Shown piece after piece: positions 36,010 through 45,012 of a stretch of 64,000 nt of DNA. Origin of the DNA: Kordiimonas laminariae (GTDB lineage Bacteria > Pseudomonadota > Alphaproteobacteria > Sphingomonadales > Kordiimonadaceae); contig NZ_JAKQZA010000005.1 in the NCBI RefSeq assembly GCF_023008165.1, forward strand, positions 310,001 through 374,000. Reading direction: 5' to 3'. The notes beneath the pieces are model-generated. The model worked only from the letters and a program-made list of their open reading frames with translations, ran no database searches and was not told the DNA's origin. Position 1 is the first letter of the stretch; every line of letters begins with the position of its first letter. Both the position numbers and the translations under genes were made by a program.

Positions 36010-36438
36010 GTGGATTATGTTGAAACATTTTCGAACCAATTGGCGTTTCGCTTAGCGGAAAGCCACCGATTGGTTAGCGAGCTATACACAAAATGCTTGA
36101 AACCACTTGGTTTGCGGCCGGTACAGGCCTATGCCCTTGGTATTTTAAAAGACCGTAAATTATGCACGCCTAGTGAAATAGCCAATGTGCTTGGTATTAG
36201 TCGTCCTTCGGTTTCTAATTTGCTGAACAGGATGGAACGCGACAAGCTAGTTAACCGTGTGCCGGATAAGTCGAATAAGAAGCAGATCTGGATTTTTGCA
36301 ACACCTGAAGGGCTAGAACTTGTAGAAGAGGCCTATGCATTGATGGGTGACGTGGATAAGCAGCTTGAGGCACAACTTGAAATCAACCTTTCAGAATTGA
36401 AATCAAAACTGTTCCTACTTGGTGAATTCCAGGAATAA
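36010..36438 (+). CDS. MarR family transcriptional regulator
   Basis: About 142 residues from GTG 36010 (GGGGACAGG upstream); an in-frame TTG at 35974 would add 12 residues but has no ribosome site. The winged helix-turn-helix is clear: CTPSEIANVLGISRPSVSN followed by LLNRMERDKLVNRVPDKSNK and the wing KQIWIFATPEG. N- and C-terminal helices form the dimer interface. Ligand unknown. It diverges from parA and could control itself or that gene. Confidence 0.87.
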   Translation: MDYVETFSNQLAFRLAESHRLVSELYTKCLKPLGLRPVQAYALGILKDRKLCTPSEIANVLGISRPSVSNLLNRMERDKLVNRVPDKSNKKQIWIFATPEGLELVEEAYALMGDVDKQLEAQLEINLSELKSKLFLLGEFQE

Positions 36439-36466
36439 AAGGCCTCACTCAATAAAGAATGAGGCC
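36434..36466 (-). terminator. Rho-independent terminator of the outer-membrane gene
   Basis: On the minus strand GGCCTCA(TTC) / (GAG)TGAGGCC, a ten-base stem with one mismatch and loop TTTATT, then TTTTATT. The T-run overlaps the stop of the convergent marR-like gene. It ends the transcript of the outer-membrane barrel gene at 36489-37253. Confidence 0.85.
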
Positions 36467-36488
36467 ATGTCGGCTCAGTTAAGCGAGA

Positions 36489-37253
36489 TTAAAAGCTGAA
36501 CCGAACAGAACCTAGAAATGTATTTTCCGATGTTCTGCGATACGAAGCGCCAAGCGATATTTTATCATTGAAATGATATCTAAGCCCTGCTTCACCCGCA
36601 TATTCATCTGCTATACGGAAATCATTTCCTGCATCATTGGCTTTGATGCGACTATTTCCAGTCCACGAACCTGCAAGATTAAGTTCCAGACCAAATTCCG
36701 ACATATAACGCAAACCAGCTTTTGCGGTGCCATGAATTTCTGTATTGGATGATGCTAAATTAACAACATTCAGTAAATCACCAGTAGGGCCAGTGTTGAC
36801 CCCTGCTAGCTTGAGACTGAAATCGGTAACGGCAATACCTCCCTCTGCAAACAGGTGGAAGTTATCATCAAGCTCGTGGAAGATACCCAAGCCACCCATG
36901 TACTGACGGGGTTTTAGGCTGTAGAAGGCATTTGTAAATACATCACCTGTTTGGGTAGATGCTGCCAGTTCATATTTGTTTTGAGAGAAATCACCCCAAA
37001 CATACATGTTGTCACCAAATTGGTAAGAGAGGCGACCGAAAAAACCATCAGTGTCTGCAGATATAAAATTAATTGCTGTATCACCATCTTGCACCGAACC
37101 ACTTAAGCCATTTCTGGTGGTTAGATAGCCACCTTCGATGAAAGTATAGGAAAGCTTGGGCGCATCATCGGCATGTGCGGTAGGCATTAAGGATAATGCC
37201 CCAAAGATCAGGGTGGCAGTTGATAGACTGTTTAGTAAAGTTGCGTATTTCAT
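36489..37253 (-). CDS. Outer-membrane beta-barrel protein
   Basis: A 254-residue exported protein: signal peptide cut after AHA (near residue 28), then about eight alternating amphipathic strands (YTFIEGGYLTT, FFGRLSYQF, MYVWGDFSQN, GLGIFHELDDNFHLFAEGG, GLRYMSEFGLELNLAGSW, AGLRYHFNDKISLGASYR) and the outer-membrane C-terminal signature SVRFSF. It resembles OmpW/Omp_b-brl small barrels. Function unknown. Its promoter region contains the LytTR-like repeats, and the divergent two-component system is the likely regulator. Confidence 0.87.
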   Translation of the reverse strand: MKYATLLNSLSTATLIFGALSLMPTAHADDAPKLSYTFIEGGYLTTRNGLSGSVQDGDTAINFISADTDGFFGRLSYQFGDNMYVWGDFSQNKYELAASTQTGDVFTNAFYSLKPRQYMGGLGIFHELDDNFHLFAEGGIAVTDFSLKLAGVNTGPTGDLLNVVNLASSNTEIHGTAKAGLRYMSEFGLELNLAGSWTGNSRIKANDAGNDFRIADEYAGEAGLRYHFNDKISLGASYRRTSENTFLGSVRFSF

Positions 37254-37330
37254 AATATACCTCGCTTTAGTTACGGCATGTTATTGCCTGTTATTGGTTT
37301 CGAGGTGCATGTAGGGCGTGAGTATTGTTA

Positions 37331-37381
37331 TTTTGAGCAGAAGCACGTCAACTGCTCAAACCTATAGGCTAACTGCTCAAA
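37331..37381. promoter_or_regulatory. LytTR-type operator: direct repeats at 21-bp spacing plus one inverted copy
   Basis: AACTGCTCAAA occurs at 37350-37360 and again at 37371-37381, exactly 21 bp apart (two helical turns). CTGCTCAAAATA also occurs inverted at 37329-37340. LytTR regulators bind paired direct repeats at this spacing. The site lies between the outer-membrane barrel gene and the sensor kinase gene, 43 bp before the latter's ATG, and could serve both. Confidence 0.7.
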
Positions 37382-37423
37382 ATAGCCGACGACAAAGGCT
37401 GGTTTCGTGATATTTTGCGGTTC

Positions 37424-39196
37424 ATGAAAATAAAGCATATTATATTTCAGTTTGTATTCATTGCGCTTTTCTTTGGTGCGATGTTGATATCTTACGGCAG
37501 TGTTTCAATGCCTGGCGAGGAAGAATTCCCTTCAATTGTCCTTGGAGATTTTGAGGTTTCCCGAGAGGATAAAAGGGTGTTTTCAGCGGCTCCTTTTCAA
37601 AGTGGGAACTGGGTTACCCTTAGCGATTTTGACTATGATACTGACCAACCGGTTAATTGGCTGAGAGCAGAAATAGATGTGCCGGTAGGGATGCTTGAAC
37701 AGCCGCGCCCGCTGGCGATAACAATTTATAGTACTGTTGCCTCAGTGATTTATATCAATGGTAAGCAGGTTGGTTCAAACGGTGTTCCATCGCAAACCAG
37801 TGCAGGTGAACAGCCGGGCAGAGTGCACCGTATTTTCCCGCTTCGTGTTGATGCCCTTCACGAAGGCAAAAATATAATCTCTGTTCGCTTTTCTGCACAT
37901 GGTTTTGGTGAGAAATGGAGTTTTCTGAAGCCAGAATTGGAAGTTGTTGCGATTATAATGCCGCTTGAAGAAAAGGGGCATGTTGCCTTCGAGGACTATC
38001 TACCGTTCTTAATGATGACAGGTAGTATTTTTACCGCGGCAGTATTTTTCCTTATGGGAGCATTTATCCGGCGAAAGGTTGATGCTGAAATATGGCTTGC
38101 ACCTATGTTTGCATTGGCATGGGTGGAGTTACTGCTTGGTATTCTTGCTACCCTATATTCATACCCGTATTCCTATCATATATTATGGCTCTATCTATGG
38201 TACGTTTGCCGTATTTATGCTGGGGTTTTTCTGTTTCGGTTTGTAGCAAACCGCCTAGATATTACGGTTGTAAGGCCTTGGGCATATACATGGATTCTTC
38301 CTGCCCTACTATTAATAACACCCGTTGTTTTTAATGATTTTTCCATAGAGTTTGGGCTGTTTCTAAGTACGGTGTTATATACTTTACTGGCTATTATAGC
38401 CGCTCTGTATGCTGCACGAAAAAAGCATCCGTACGGGAAATTGGTGTTGCTCGTTTTACTTCTGTTTTCCACAGGCTTTTTCTTCGAGCAAGATATCTAT
38501 CTGAGCAATTATTATTATTACTATATGTCTGCGCTTTCGGTGGTGTTGTTTGTTTTGCAGGCCATTGCCTTTGAACATAAACGTCGTGAAGCTTTTGAAA
38601 TTTCTCTGCTATCTGAAAGATTGGAGCTTGAGCTTTTAAAGAGCCACCTGCAGCCACATTTTATAATGAATACGCTATCAGCACTTGCTGAATGGATACG
38701 TGAAAATCCCGATGTTGGGGTGAAAATGATCCATGCTCTTGCGAGTGAATTTAGAATTCTCCGGGAAATAGCGGGAGAGCAATCTATTCCTTTGTTCAGG
38801 GAGATAGAGCTTTGTAATGTTCATCTTGAGCTGATGAGTTACCGAAAAGATGTGAAATTCAGGCTTGAGACCAGTGTACAGGATGGTGAAGCTCTAGTCC
38901 CACCTGCGATTTTTCATACACTTATTGAAAATGCCATGACCCATACGCGTTTTAAGAAGGATGTGGGACCTTTCAGATTAGAACAGCATCAGTTTGCAGA
39001 AGGCGGGCTTCAATATGAGCTGATTGCACCCTCTGGTGAGCCGTTGAAAAGGAAGGTCACGACAGGTGGGATAGGGCTTAGTTATGTGCGAGCACGTATG
39101 AAAGATGTTTGGGGTGAGAGCTATCTTTTTGATGATGGTATGAGCCACACAGGCAATTGGACAACCACGATTAAATTAGAAACCAAGAGACAATAG
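37424..39196 (+). CDS. LytS-type sensor histidine kinase with 7TMR-DISM sensor
   Basis: A 590-residue inner-membrane kinase. An N-terminal membrane segment (about 5-24), an extracytoplasmic beta-sandwich (about 30-185, with SVIYINGKQVGSNG and GKNIISVRFSAHG, like the DISM extracellular domains), about seven transmembrane helices (about 190-385), then a His_kinase domain with the phospho-acceptor in SHLQPHFIMNTLSAL (near residue 410) and an N-box HTLIENAMTH, ending with GGIGLSYVRARM. The kinase probably senses an envelope ligand through the jelly-roll domain. ATG 37424 is preferred to the upstream TTG at 37415; the ribosome site is weak. Its TAG abuts the ATG of the response regulator. Confidence 0.92.
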   Translation: MKIKHIIFQFVFIALFFGAMLISYGSVSMPGEEEFPSIVLGDFEVSREDKRVFSAAPFQSGNWVTLSDFDYDTDQPVNWLRAEIDVPVGMLEQPRPLAITIYSTVASVIYINGKQVGSNGVPSQTSAGEQPGRVHRIFPLRVDALHEGKNIISVRFSAHGFGEKWSFLKPELEVVAIIMPLEEKGHVAFEDYLPFLMMTGSIFTAAVFFLMGAFIRRKVDAEIWLAPMFALAWVELLLGILATLYSYPYSYHILWLYLWYVCRIYAGVFLFRFVANRLDITVVRPWAYTWILPALLLITPVVFNDFSIEFGLFLSTVLYTLLAIIAALYAARKKHPYGKLVLLVLLLFSTGFFFEQDIYLSNYYYYYMSALSVVLFVLQAIAFEHKRREAFEISLLSERLELELLKSHLQPHFIMNTLSALAEWIRENPDVGVKMIHALASEFRILREIAGEQSIPLFREIELCNVHLELMSYRKDVKFRLETSVQDGEALVPPAIFHTLIENAMTHTRFKKDVGPFRLEQHQFAEGGLQYELIAPSGEPLKRKVTTGGIGLSYVRARMKDVWGESYLFDDGMSHTGNWTTTIKLETKRQ

Positions 39197-39907
39197 ATGC
39201 GCATATTGATTGTGGAAGATGAACATATGGTGGCCAAGGCGCTTTCCAGAATGACACGTGAAATCATTGGGCCAGACCTTCGCCTTCTAGAGACGGTAGA
39301 ATGTGTTTCAGATGCGGATGAATTTCTCACAGACCATGAAGTAGATGTTTTGATGTTGGACTTAAACTTGGGTGGGGAGAGCGGGTTTGATTTGCTCGCT
39401 GGTATGGTCGCGCGTAATTTTCAAACAATTATTGTTTCTGCTAACACAGATCAGGCGTTAACAGCGTTTGAGTATGGTGTGGTGGATTTTGTTGCAAAAC
39501 CTTTTACCGAAGAGCGTTTGAAACAGGCTTTAGGAAAACTGGGTGGTGCTGGTCAGGGGAATAAGCATACAGGTGCAGGGAAAGCCCAATTCCTAGGTGT
39601 AAGACATGCCGGAAAAACTCAGCTCATTCAGGTGGCAGATATCGTGCGCCTTAAAGCAGATGACAAATACTGTGAGATTATATTGAAAAATGGCAGTAAC
39701 TTTTTCCATGAGAAAAGTTTGGGACAACTGATGTTGCTGCTCCCAGATAATTTCCAACGGATTCACAAATCACACGGTGTGAATTTACTGGAGACGCAAG
39801 CCCTTAAGAGCTTCCCTGGCAGTAAGTATGAACTGCAATGCCTTAGTGGTGAACATGTACCTGTAGGGAGAAGCTATTTATCCGCACTTAGGGAGAGAGT
39901 TGATTGA
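39197..39907 (+). CDS. LytTR family response regulator
   Basis: A 236-residue two-component regulator. A receiver domain (about 1-120) has the acidic pocket VEDE, phospho-acceptor Asp55 (LMLDLNLGG), IIVSANT and the conserved Lys in VAKPF. A LytTR DNA-binding domain follows (about 130-236: VADIVRLKADDKYCEIIL, FQRIHKSHGVNL, VPVGRSYL). It starts immediately after the kinase stop and forms an operon with it. The repeats at 37331-37381 are the probable target, giving autoregulation and control of the outer-membrane barrel gene. Confidence 0.94.
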   Translation: MRILIVEDEHMVAKALSRMTREIIGPDLRLLETVECVSDADEFLTDHEVDVLMLDLNLGGESGFDLLAGMVARNFQTIIVSANTDQALTAFEYGVVDFVAKPFTEERLKQALGKLGGAGQGNKHTGAGKAQFLGVRHAGKTQLIQVADIVRLKADDKYCEIILKNGSNFFHEKSLGQLMLLLPDNFQRIHKSHGVNLLETQALKSFPGSKYELQCLSGEHVPVGRSYLSALRERVD

Positions 39908-40037
39908 TATATAATACAACCCAAAGAAGTGAAATGGCGGATATTGAACCTATAGTATTAAACGCATTGCGTATCTTGTTTTTGTGATTATAAGTATAGT
40001 ATTATTTTAAGATTGATATTTATTTTAGGGATTTAGT

Positions 40038-41078
40038 TTGAAGCGTGCTTTGATTACAGGAATTACTGGGCAGGACGGATCGTATCTTGCTGAGTTTCTT
40101 CTTGAAAAAGGTTATGAAGTTCACGGTATTATTCGCCGTGCTTCTAGTTTTAACACCAGCCGTATTGATCATCTGTATACAGATCCACATGAAAAAGATG
40201 CGCGTTTATTTCTTCACTATGGAGACCTTGCCGATAGCAGTGGTTTAAGGCGCATTCTAGGCAAAGCAAAACCCGATGAAGTATATAACCTGGGAGCTCA
40301 ATCCCACGTTCGCGTTAGTTTTGATCAGCCAGAATATACAGGTGATGTCGTTGGTACGGGTACACTTAGACTTTTGGATGCTGTGCGAGATTATATAGAC
40401 GAATCCGGCAAGGAAGTGCGTGTTTATCAAGCTGGTAGTTCCGAAATGTTTGGGGCTGCTAACCCTCCACAGTCTGAGGCAACAGAATTTTACCCTCGTA
40501 GCCCATACGCTGTAGGTAAAGTGGCGGGATATTGGTACTGCGTTAATTACCGTGAAGCTTATGATATGTTCGTCGCAAATGGTATTTTGTTTAACCACGA
40601 AAGCCCACGCCGTGGTGAAACATTTGTAACACGAAAAATTACACGTGCTTTAGGCCGTATTAAGTTGGGGTTGCAAGATAAGCTGTTCCTTGGGAATTTG
40701 GACGCAAAACGCGATTGGGGTTTTGCTGGTGACTATGTAGAAGCAATGTGGCTTATGTTACAGCAAGATAAGCCCGATGATTATGTTGTTGCCACAGGTG
40801 AAGCATACAGTGTGCGTGAATTTCTGGAAGAAGCATTCTCGATAGTTGGCCTGGACTGGGAAAAATATGTAGAATTTGACCCGCGGTATTTACGTCCAAC
40901 GGAAGTTGACTTTCTTTTAGGCGATCCTGCGAAGGCTGAAAAAATGCTGAATTGGAAGCCTAAAACAAGTTTTAAACAGCTCGTCACAATGATGGTTGAG
41001 CATGATCTGGAGCTAGCTCAAAAAGAGAAGACTTTGGTAGATGCTGGGCATGATATTCCGCCAAGCATGAATGATTGA
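40038..41078 (+). CDS. gmd: GDP-mannose 4,6-dehydratase
   Basis: First step of GDP-L-fucose (or GDP-rhamnose/perosamine) synthesis: GDP-mannose to GDP-4-keto-6-deoxymannose. The 346-residue SDR has the NADP site [15 protein letters not shown], the family block [27 protein letters not shown] with the catalytic Thr/Ser region, and [10 protein letters not shown] with the YxxxK pair. Start is TTG 40038 with AGGG eight bases upstream; no better start is present. It opens the polysaccharide locus and is followed by fcl. Confidence 0.96.
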   Translation: MKRALITGITGQDGSYLAEFLLEKGYEVHGIIRRASSFNTSRIDHLYTDPHEKDARLFLHYGDLADSSGLRRILGKAKPDEVYNLGAQSHVRVSFDQPEYTGDVVGTGTLRLLDAVRDYIDESGKEVRVYQAGSSEMFGAANPPQSEATEFYPRSPYAVGKVAGYWYCVNYREAYDMFVANGILFNHESPRRGETFVTRKITRALGRIKLGLQDKLFLGNLDAKRDWGFAGDYVEAMWLMLQQDKPDDYVVATGEAYSVREFLEEAFSIVGLDWEKYVEFDPRYLRPTEVDFLLGDPAKAEKMLNWKPKTSFKQLVTMMVEHDLELAQKEKTLVDAGHDIPPSMND

Positions 41079-41101
41079 TCTATTAAAATTGAGGCATGGT
41101 C

Positions 41102-42034
41102 ATGATGGACCGAAATGCAAAAGTTTTCGTCGCCGGCCATAGGGGGTTGGTGGGGTCAGCTCTGGTACGGCGTTTAAAGGAAAAGGGTTTTAACAACCTG
41201 CTTCTTAAGACGCGACCTGAACTAGATTTAACAAACCAGCAGGCAGTTGAAGCTTTTTTTGAAATTGAGCAGCCTGAGTATGTTTTCCTTGCCGCTGCGA
41301 AGGTGGGGGGCATATATGCTAACAGTGCTTACCCAGCTGACTTTTTATATGCTAACCTGTCGATACAAACCAACGTTATCAATTCGGCTTATCAAAATGG
41401 TACCAAGAAGTTAGTGTTTTTAGGATCAAGCTGTATATACCCTAAAATGGCATCCCAGCCTATTAAGGAAGAATACCTTCTTACTGGTGCGCTGGAGCCA
41501 ACAAATGAAGCCTATGCTCTGGCCAAGATTTCCGGATTAAAGATGTGTGAGGCGTATCGTCGTCAATATGGTTTTAATGCTGTATCTGTGATGCCAACAA
41601 ATTTATATGGCCCGGGAGATAACTATGATTTGGAAAATAGTCATGTGATCCCAGCCCTTATAAGAAAGGCTCATGAAGCTAAAGTGTCAGGTGCCTCGGA
41701 AATGGTTGTTTGGGGGACAGGGAAAGCTATGCGTGAGTTTCTGTATGTTGATGATATGGCAGATGCAACTATCCATGCCATGATGCATTATGAAGAAGAT
41801 GGCACCATTAATGTGGGGACTGGTAAAGACCTTACAATTAGGGATCTTGTAGAAACTATTGTCGATGTTGTGGGCTTCAAAGGTGAGCTTCGTTGGGATA
41901 CAGGAAAGCCTGACGGGACGCCTCGTAAAGTACTGGATGTTAGCCGTATGACAAAGCTGGGTTGGCAAGCTAAAACTAGTTTACGGGATGGGTTGGTAAA
42001 AACCTATGCCGCGTTCCAGAAAGCTGAAGTATAA
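41102..42034 (+). CDS. fcl: GDP-L-fucose synthase
   Basis: Epimerase-reductase that turns GDP-4-keto-6-deoxymannose into GDP-L-fucose. The 310-residue product shows VAGHRGLVGSALVRRL, AAKVGGIYANSAYPADFL, LGSSCIYPK with the catalytic Ser and Cys, YALAKISG (Tyr-x3-Lys), the substrate-site His in NSHVIPALIRK, and GKPDGTPRKVLDVS. ATG 41102 has GAGG seven bases upstream; ATGs at 41096 and 41105 are in frame. Together with gmd this implies fucose in the surface glycan. Confidence 0.96.
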   Translation: MMDRNAKVFVAGHRGLVGSALVRRLKEKGFNNLLLKTRPELDLTNQQAVEAFFEIEQPEYVFLAAAKVGGIYANSAYPADFLYANLSIQTNVINSAYQNGTKKLVFLGSSCIYPKMASQPIKEEYLLTGALEPTNEAYALAKISGLKMCEAYRRQYGFNAVSVMPTNLYGPGDNYDLENSHVIPALIRKAHEAKVSGASEMVVWGTGKAMREFLYVDDMADATIHAMMHYEEDGTINVGTGKDLTIRDLVETIVDVVGFKGELRWDTGKPDGTPRKVLDVSRMTKLGWQAKTSLRDGLVKTYAAFQKAEV

Positions 42035-42090
42035 TTATTCGATAGTGATCATTGTTTGATGATGAAAATAAGATACGAGGATGCTTTTCT

Positions 42091-42393
42091 TTGAAAATTT
42101 CCGTTCTGACAGTGTGTTTTAATTCGGCGGAGACGATAGATTACGCATTGTCTTCATTTATGGAACAAGATTATCCTGATAAGGAGCTCCTCATCATTGA
42201 TGGTGATTCTCAGGATGAAACTGTTTCGATTGCTCGTCGTTATGAAGCTGATAATGTACGTGTTATTTCTGAGCCTGACGAAGGTATGTATGACGCTTTG
42301 AATAAAGGGTTGAAGCTGTTTACTGGTGATGCAGTTGGAATCCTTAACTCTGATGACAGATATTCTGATAGCCGTGTATTGAGTAAGTTGTGA
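42091..42393 (+). pseudogene. Truncated family 2 glycosyltransferase
   Basis: Only about 100 residues of a WcaE-like GT2 enzyme remain. The N-terminal half is normal: SVLTVCFNSAETIDYALSSF, DKELLIIDGDSQDETV, ISEPDEGMYDALNKGL and GILNSDDRYSD (the metal-binding Asp pair). The protein stops right after that, whereas the family normally continues for another 120 or more residues with acceptor-binding parts. No reading frame in the 61 bp before the next gene restores it. It is most likely a broken remnant, inactive as a transferase. The start TTG 42091 has GAGG ten bases upstream. Confidence 0.7.
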
Positions 42394-42454
42394 ACATAGT
42401 TAGTCCTCAATAGAGGTATTTTAGTATACTCACATCCATGAAGAAGTTAAAAAT

Positions 42455-43210
42455 ATGAGCGTTTTAAATATTACTAAAAAAATACTTAACAATACAAAAC
42501 TTTACTCTACAGGAGCTCGATTATATCACTATCTTAAACAGGTAATGATGCGGCTTTCATTGATAAATTCAGAAACTCTGTATTTGAAGCCTATGAAGCC
42601 AGTTGGGCATTACAAATCGCAGTATGGTCAGGATTTCTATCTAGAGAAACTGCAGCTGATATCTAGGGGAGGCTTTTTTGTCGAAGTAGGATGTAATCAC
42701 CCGCAACAGAACTCCAATTCATATTTTTTGGAACATCAATATGGTTTCAGCGGCATATCAATAGATGCCATAGATTATTCAACCGAATATGAACAGCTAA
42801 GACCAAGGACGAAATTTCACCGTATCTTGATAGATATAATACCTGGAAAACGTGATTTCTATCAAGTGATTGATGAAGAAGGTTGGGAAAATCAAGTTAG
42901 CTCAGTCTATCAAGATACCCTGTTTAGGGGTAAAGGTTTTAAGGCAAAAAAAATAGAGATAGATGCAGTTCCGTTGAAAGATTTAATAGGTGATCGTAAG
43001 CATATTGACGTACTTCTTATAGATGTGGAGGGGTATGAGTTTAATGTCTTAGATTCGCTGGAGTGGAGTAAGGTAAAGCCTAGTGTTGTTGTTGTTGAAA
43101 ATAATGGAGATTTTTACCCAAGGAGTAAAATGGAAGAGTATATGAAAGGTAAAGGCTATCTATTCGTTGCTAGGATTGGTGTGTGGGATGACATATATAA
43201 ATTACAATAA
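42455..43210 (+). CDS. FkbM family SAM-dependent methyltransferase
   Basis: A 251-residue methyltransferase of the FkbM type found in polysaccharide loci. The N-terminal 65 residues are basic and hydrophobic; the core has YGQDFYLEK, FVEVGCNHPQQNSNSYFLE (SAM site), GISIDAIDY and the late IDVLLIDVEGYEFNVLDSL. It would O-methylate a sugar of the glycan. ATG 42455, weak ribosome site. Base composition is AT-rich, unlike gmd and fcl. It follows the truncated transferase at once and faces the minus-strand glycosyltransferases. Confidence 0.88.
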   Translation: MSVLNITKKILNNTKLYSTGARLYHYLKQVMMRLSLINSETLYLKPMKPVGHYKSQYGQDFYLEKLQLISRGGFFVEVGCNHPQQNSNSYFLEHQYGFSGISIDAIDYSTEYEQLRPRTKFHRILIDIIPGKRDFYQVIDEEGWENQVSSVYQDTLFRGKGFKAKKIEIDAVPLKDLIGDRKHIDVLLIDVEGYEFNVLDSLEWSKVKPSVVVVENNGDFYPRSKMEEYMKGKGYLFVARIGVWDDIYKLQ

Positions 43211-43304
43211 TGGGTTTTGGCTGTGCTTTAACACAGGCATTAATTCGTTACCCTTTTTACCTGTAGGGGCTAAAGCCGCTGAATATCAATAGAATTAAAG
43301 GTGA

Positions 43305-43943
43305 TCAATTTGATGATCTTTTTTCAGTAGATTTACATATAACTATGAAATGCTTAAATTTTATACGGTAATCCTTATTGAATAATATTTTTAATAATGC
43401 CTGAAAAGTATATTGGAGTTTCTGAAAGGTTCTTTTAGGAGAAGTTACTAAGAAATATAGCCATTCAAATCCACTTTTGGATAGTTTCAATTTTTGACTA
43501 GGTTTGCTTGCTAGTTTAGATATTGCTGCTCCCAAGCAGTGATACTCTAAGTCTGGACGAATTTTATACAATTCTGTTGCAAAAAAATTTTGTTTAGGAG
43601 CACTAATACCAATTGCTACTTTAGTTTTTGGGGGAATGTTAAGTAAAGTAGACTTAATATCTTCAGAAACTTCCATGGTTAAAGCTAGAGGTAATTCATA
43701 TTGTGAATCATCCGGGATATTTTCAATTTGTACGGCTGTGAAAAAAAACCATTCTTTCTTTGAAATTACGAGATCATTTATGTGGCTGACAACATGTGTG
43801 CCCGGTAGGTAAATAGTTGATCTATTATACATCATTGATAGGGCTTTTAGTGAAATACTATCAATCCAGAAATGATCTCTAGTTGGATCGTAGTTATTCC
43901 ATATACTATGCCAGCATACTAAATTAATATAATGATTTATCAT
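43305..43943 (-). CDS. WecG/TagA/CpsF-like glycosyltransferase
   Basis: A 212-residue protein resembling GT26 enzymes: VAIGISAPKQNFFA, HCLGAAISKLASK and the FEWLYFLVTSPKRTFQK C-terminal helix are recognisable, although the usual GVGA/FD and RAP residues are changed, so activity is uncertain. These enzymes add a sugar to the undecaprenyl-linked primer. It overlaps the preceding GT4 gene by four bases (ATGA). Strongly AT-rich. Confidence 0.65.
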   Translation of the reverse strand: MINHYINLVCWHSIWNNYDPTRDHFWIDSISLKALSMMYNRSTIYLPGTHVVSHINDLVISKKEWFFFTAVQIENIPDDSQYELPLALTMEVSEDIKSTLLNIPPKTKVAIGISAPKQNFFATELYKIRPDLEYHCLGAAISKLASKPSQKLKLSKSGFEWLYFLVTSPKRTFQKLQYTFQALLKILFNKDYRIKFKHFIVICKSTEKRSSN

Positions 43944-44992
43944 TTTGATTTAGATTCTTCTATTATATTGGCTGTTTTGGTTGTTAAGTACTCTTTCTCT
44001 ATGGTTTTATAGTCCTGCCAGTTATCTATGCCTCGACTAGCGCGTTTATTGCGTAGTGATAAAAGGTAAGCTGTCGCTTTACTGCAATTCTTTCCTAAAA
44101 TAACGGGGTATCCCATGGCAAAGTAGTCGAATGCCTTATTCGGTAACTGTGCATATTTGTTTGATGGAAAAATAAGTTTTTGTGAAGAAGACATTATTGA
44201 TATTGCTTGTTTTCTGGGAATACTCCCTAAAAACTTTGACTTAGGGAAGCTTTCTTTCCATTTATTTAATAAGGGGCCGTCGCCAAGTATAATCCCTTTT
44301 TCTTTGTTCAGAGTTTTGGCAAATTCTTGGATGTCAAATTGAGGAGTTGCTCCGCCCGCATAACAAAAATCATAATCTTCGCCACCCTTTGAAAGACACT
44401 TAAAGTCTTCTCTTTGAAATCCAAGAGGTATTAATTTAACTTTTCTTGACTTATATGAGGTGTATCTTTTTAACCATTTTGAAAAATCAGGAGCTACTAT
44501 TAGTATACGGTCTGCAAATTGGAGCGAAAATTTATAAATCAAATCACAATAACGGTTGAAAATTTTGTAAATTATTGATTTACTTTTGTATGATGATAGT
44601 GCGTCAGGCCATATATCTCGTATATCTACTATAAGGGATTGTTTTTTTAAAAATATTGTTGCTAATAGCACTTCTGGTGGTATTGAAGATACAACAACAG
44701 TATCCCAACGGAAGCGTATTGCCCAAGCCCATAATTTTATCGCAACTGTAAAATGACATAAAATTCTGGCGAAGCTAACATTTTGTAAATAACCTGGAAC
44801 TCTAATGACTTTTAAATCAGATGTAGATGATAGTTTATCTACTGGAATATGCTTCTTGCGAGAATGGTCAAAGTTGCATGTAAATGTAACTACTGTATGA
44901 CCTCGCTGAGAAAGTTCTTTGGCGAGGCGGGTATTTCTGTCACCACGCCCCGTGGCGTGATTTTCAAAAGGGGATATTATTAAAATCTTCAT
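43940..44992 (-). CDS. GT4-type glycosyltransferase (WbuB-like)
   Basis: A 350-residue GT-B fold transferase. N-terminal ILIISPFENHATGRGDRNTRLAKEL (in parts), VVVSSIPPEVL and VDIRDIWPDAL; the C-terminal half carries KLIPLGF, YAGGATPQFDI, ILGDGPL and the E/K-containing donor site PNKAFDYFAMGYPVI. Donor and acceptor unknown. AT-rich. It precedes the GT26-like gene with a four-base overlap and lies 20 bp after the polymerase-like gene. Confidence 0.85.
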   Translation of the reverse strand: MKILIISPFENHATGRGDRNTRLAKELSQRGHTVVTFTCNFDHSRKKHIPVDKLSSTSDLKVIRVPGYLQNVSFARILCHFTVAIKLWAWAIRFRWDTVVVSSIPPEVLLATIFLKKQSLIVDIRDIWPDALSSYKSKSIIYKIFNRYCDLIYKFSLQFADRILIVAPDFSKWLKRYTSYKSRKVKLIPLGFQREDFKCLSKGGEDYDFCYAGGATPQFDIQEFAKTLNKEKGIILGDGPLLNKWKESFPKSKFLGSIPRKQAISIMSSSQKLIFPSNKYAQLPNKAFDYFAMGYPVILGKNCSKATAYLLSLRNKRASRGIDNWQDYKTIEKEYLTTKTANIIEESKSK

Positions 44993-45012
44993 GAGAGAAC
45001 CCTACTCGATAA

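Noticed and set aside
42394-42454. Frameshift that would continue the family 2 glycosyltransferase
   Set aside because: All three plus frames meet stops within 21 bases after the TGA, and no missing motif follows before the FkbM gene.
42000-44000. An insertion sequence or transposase remnant explaining the truncated gene
   Set aside because: No transposase-like frame, terminal inverted repeat or target duplication was visible.
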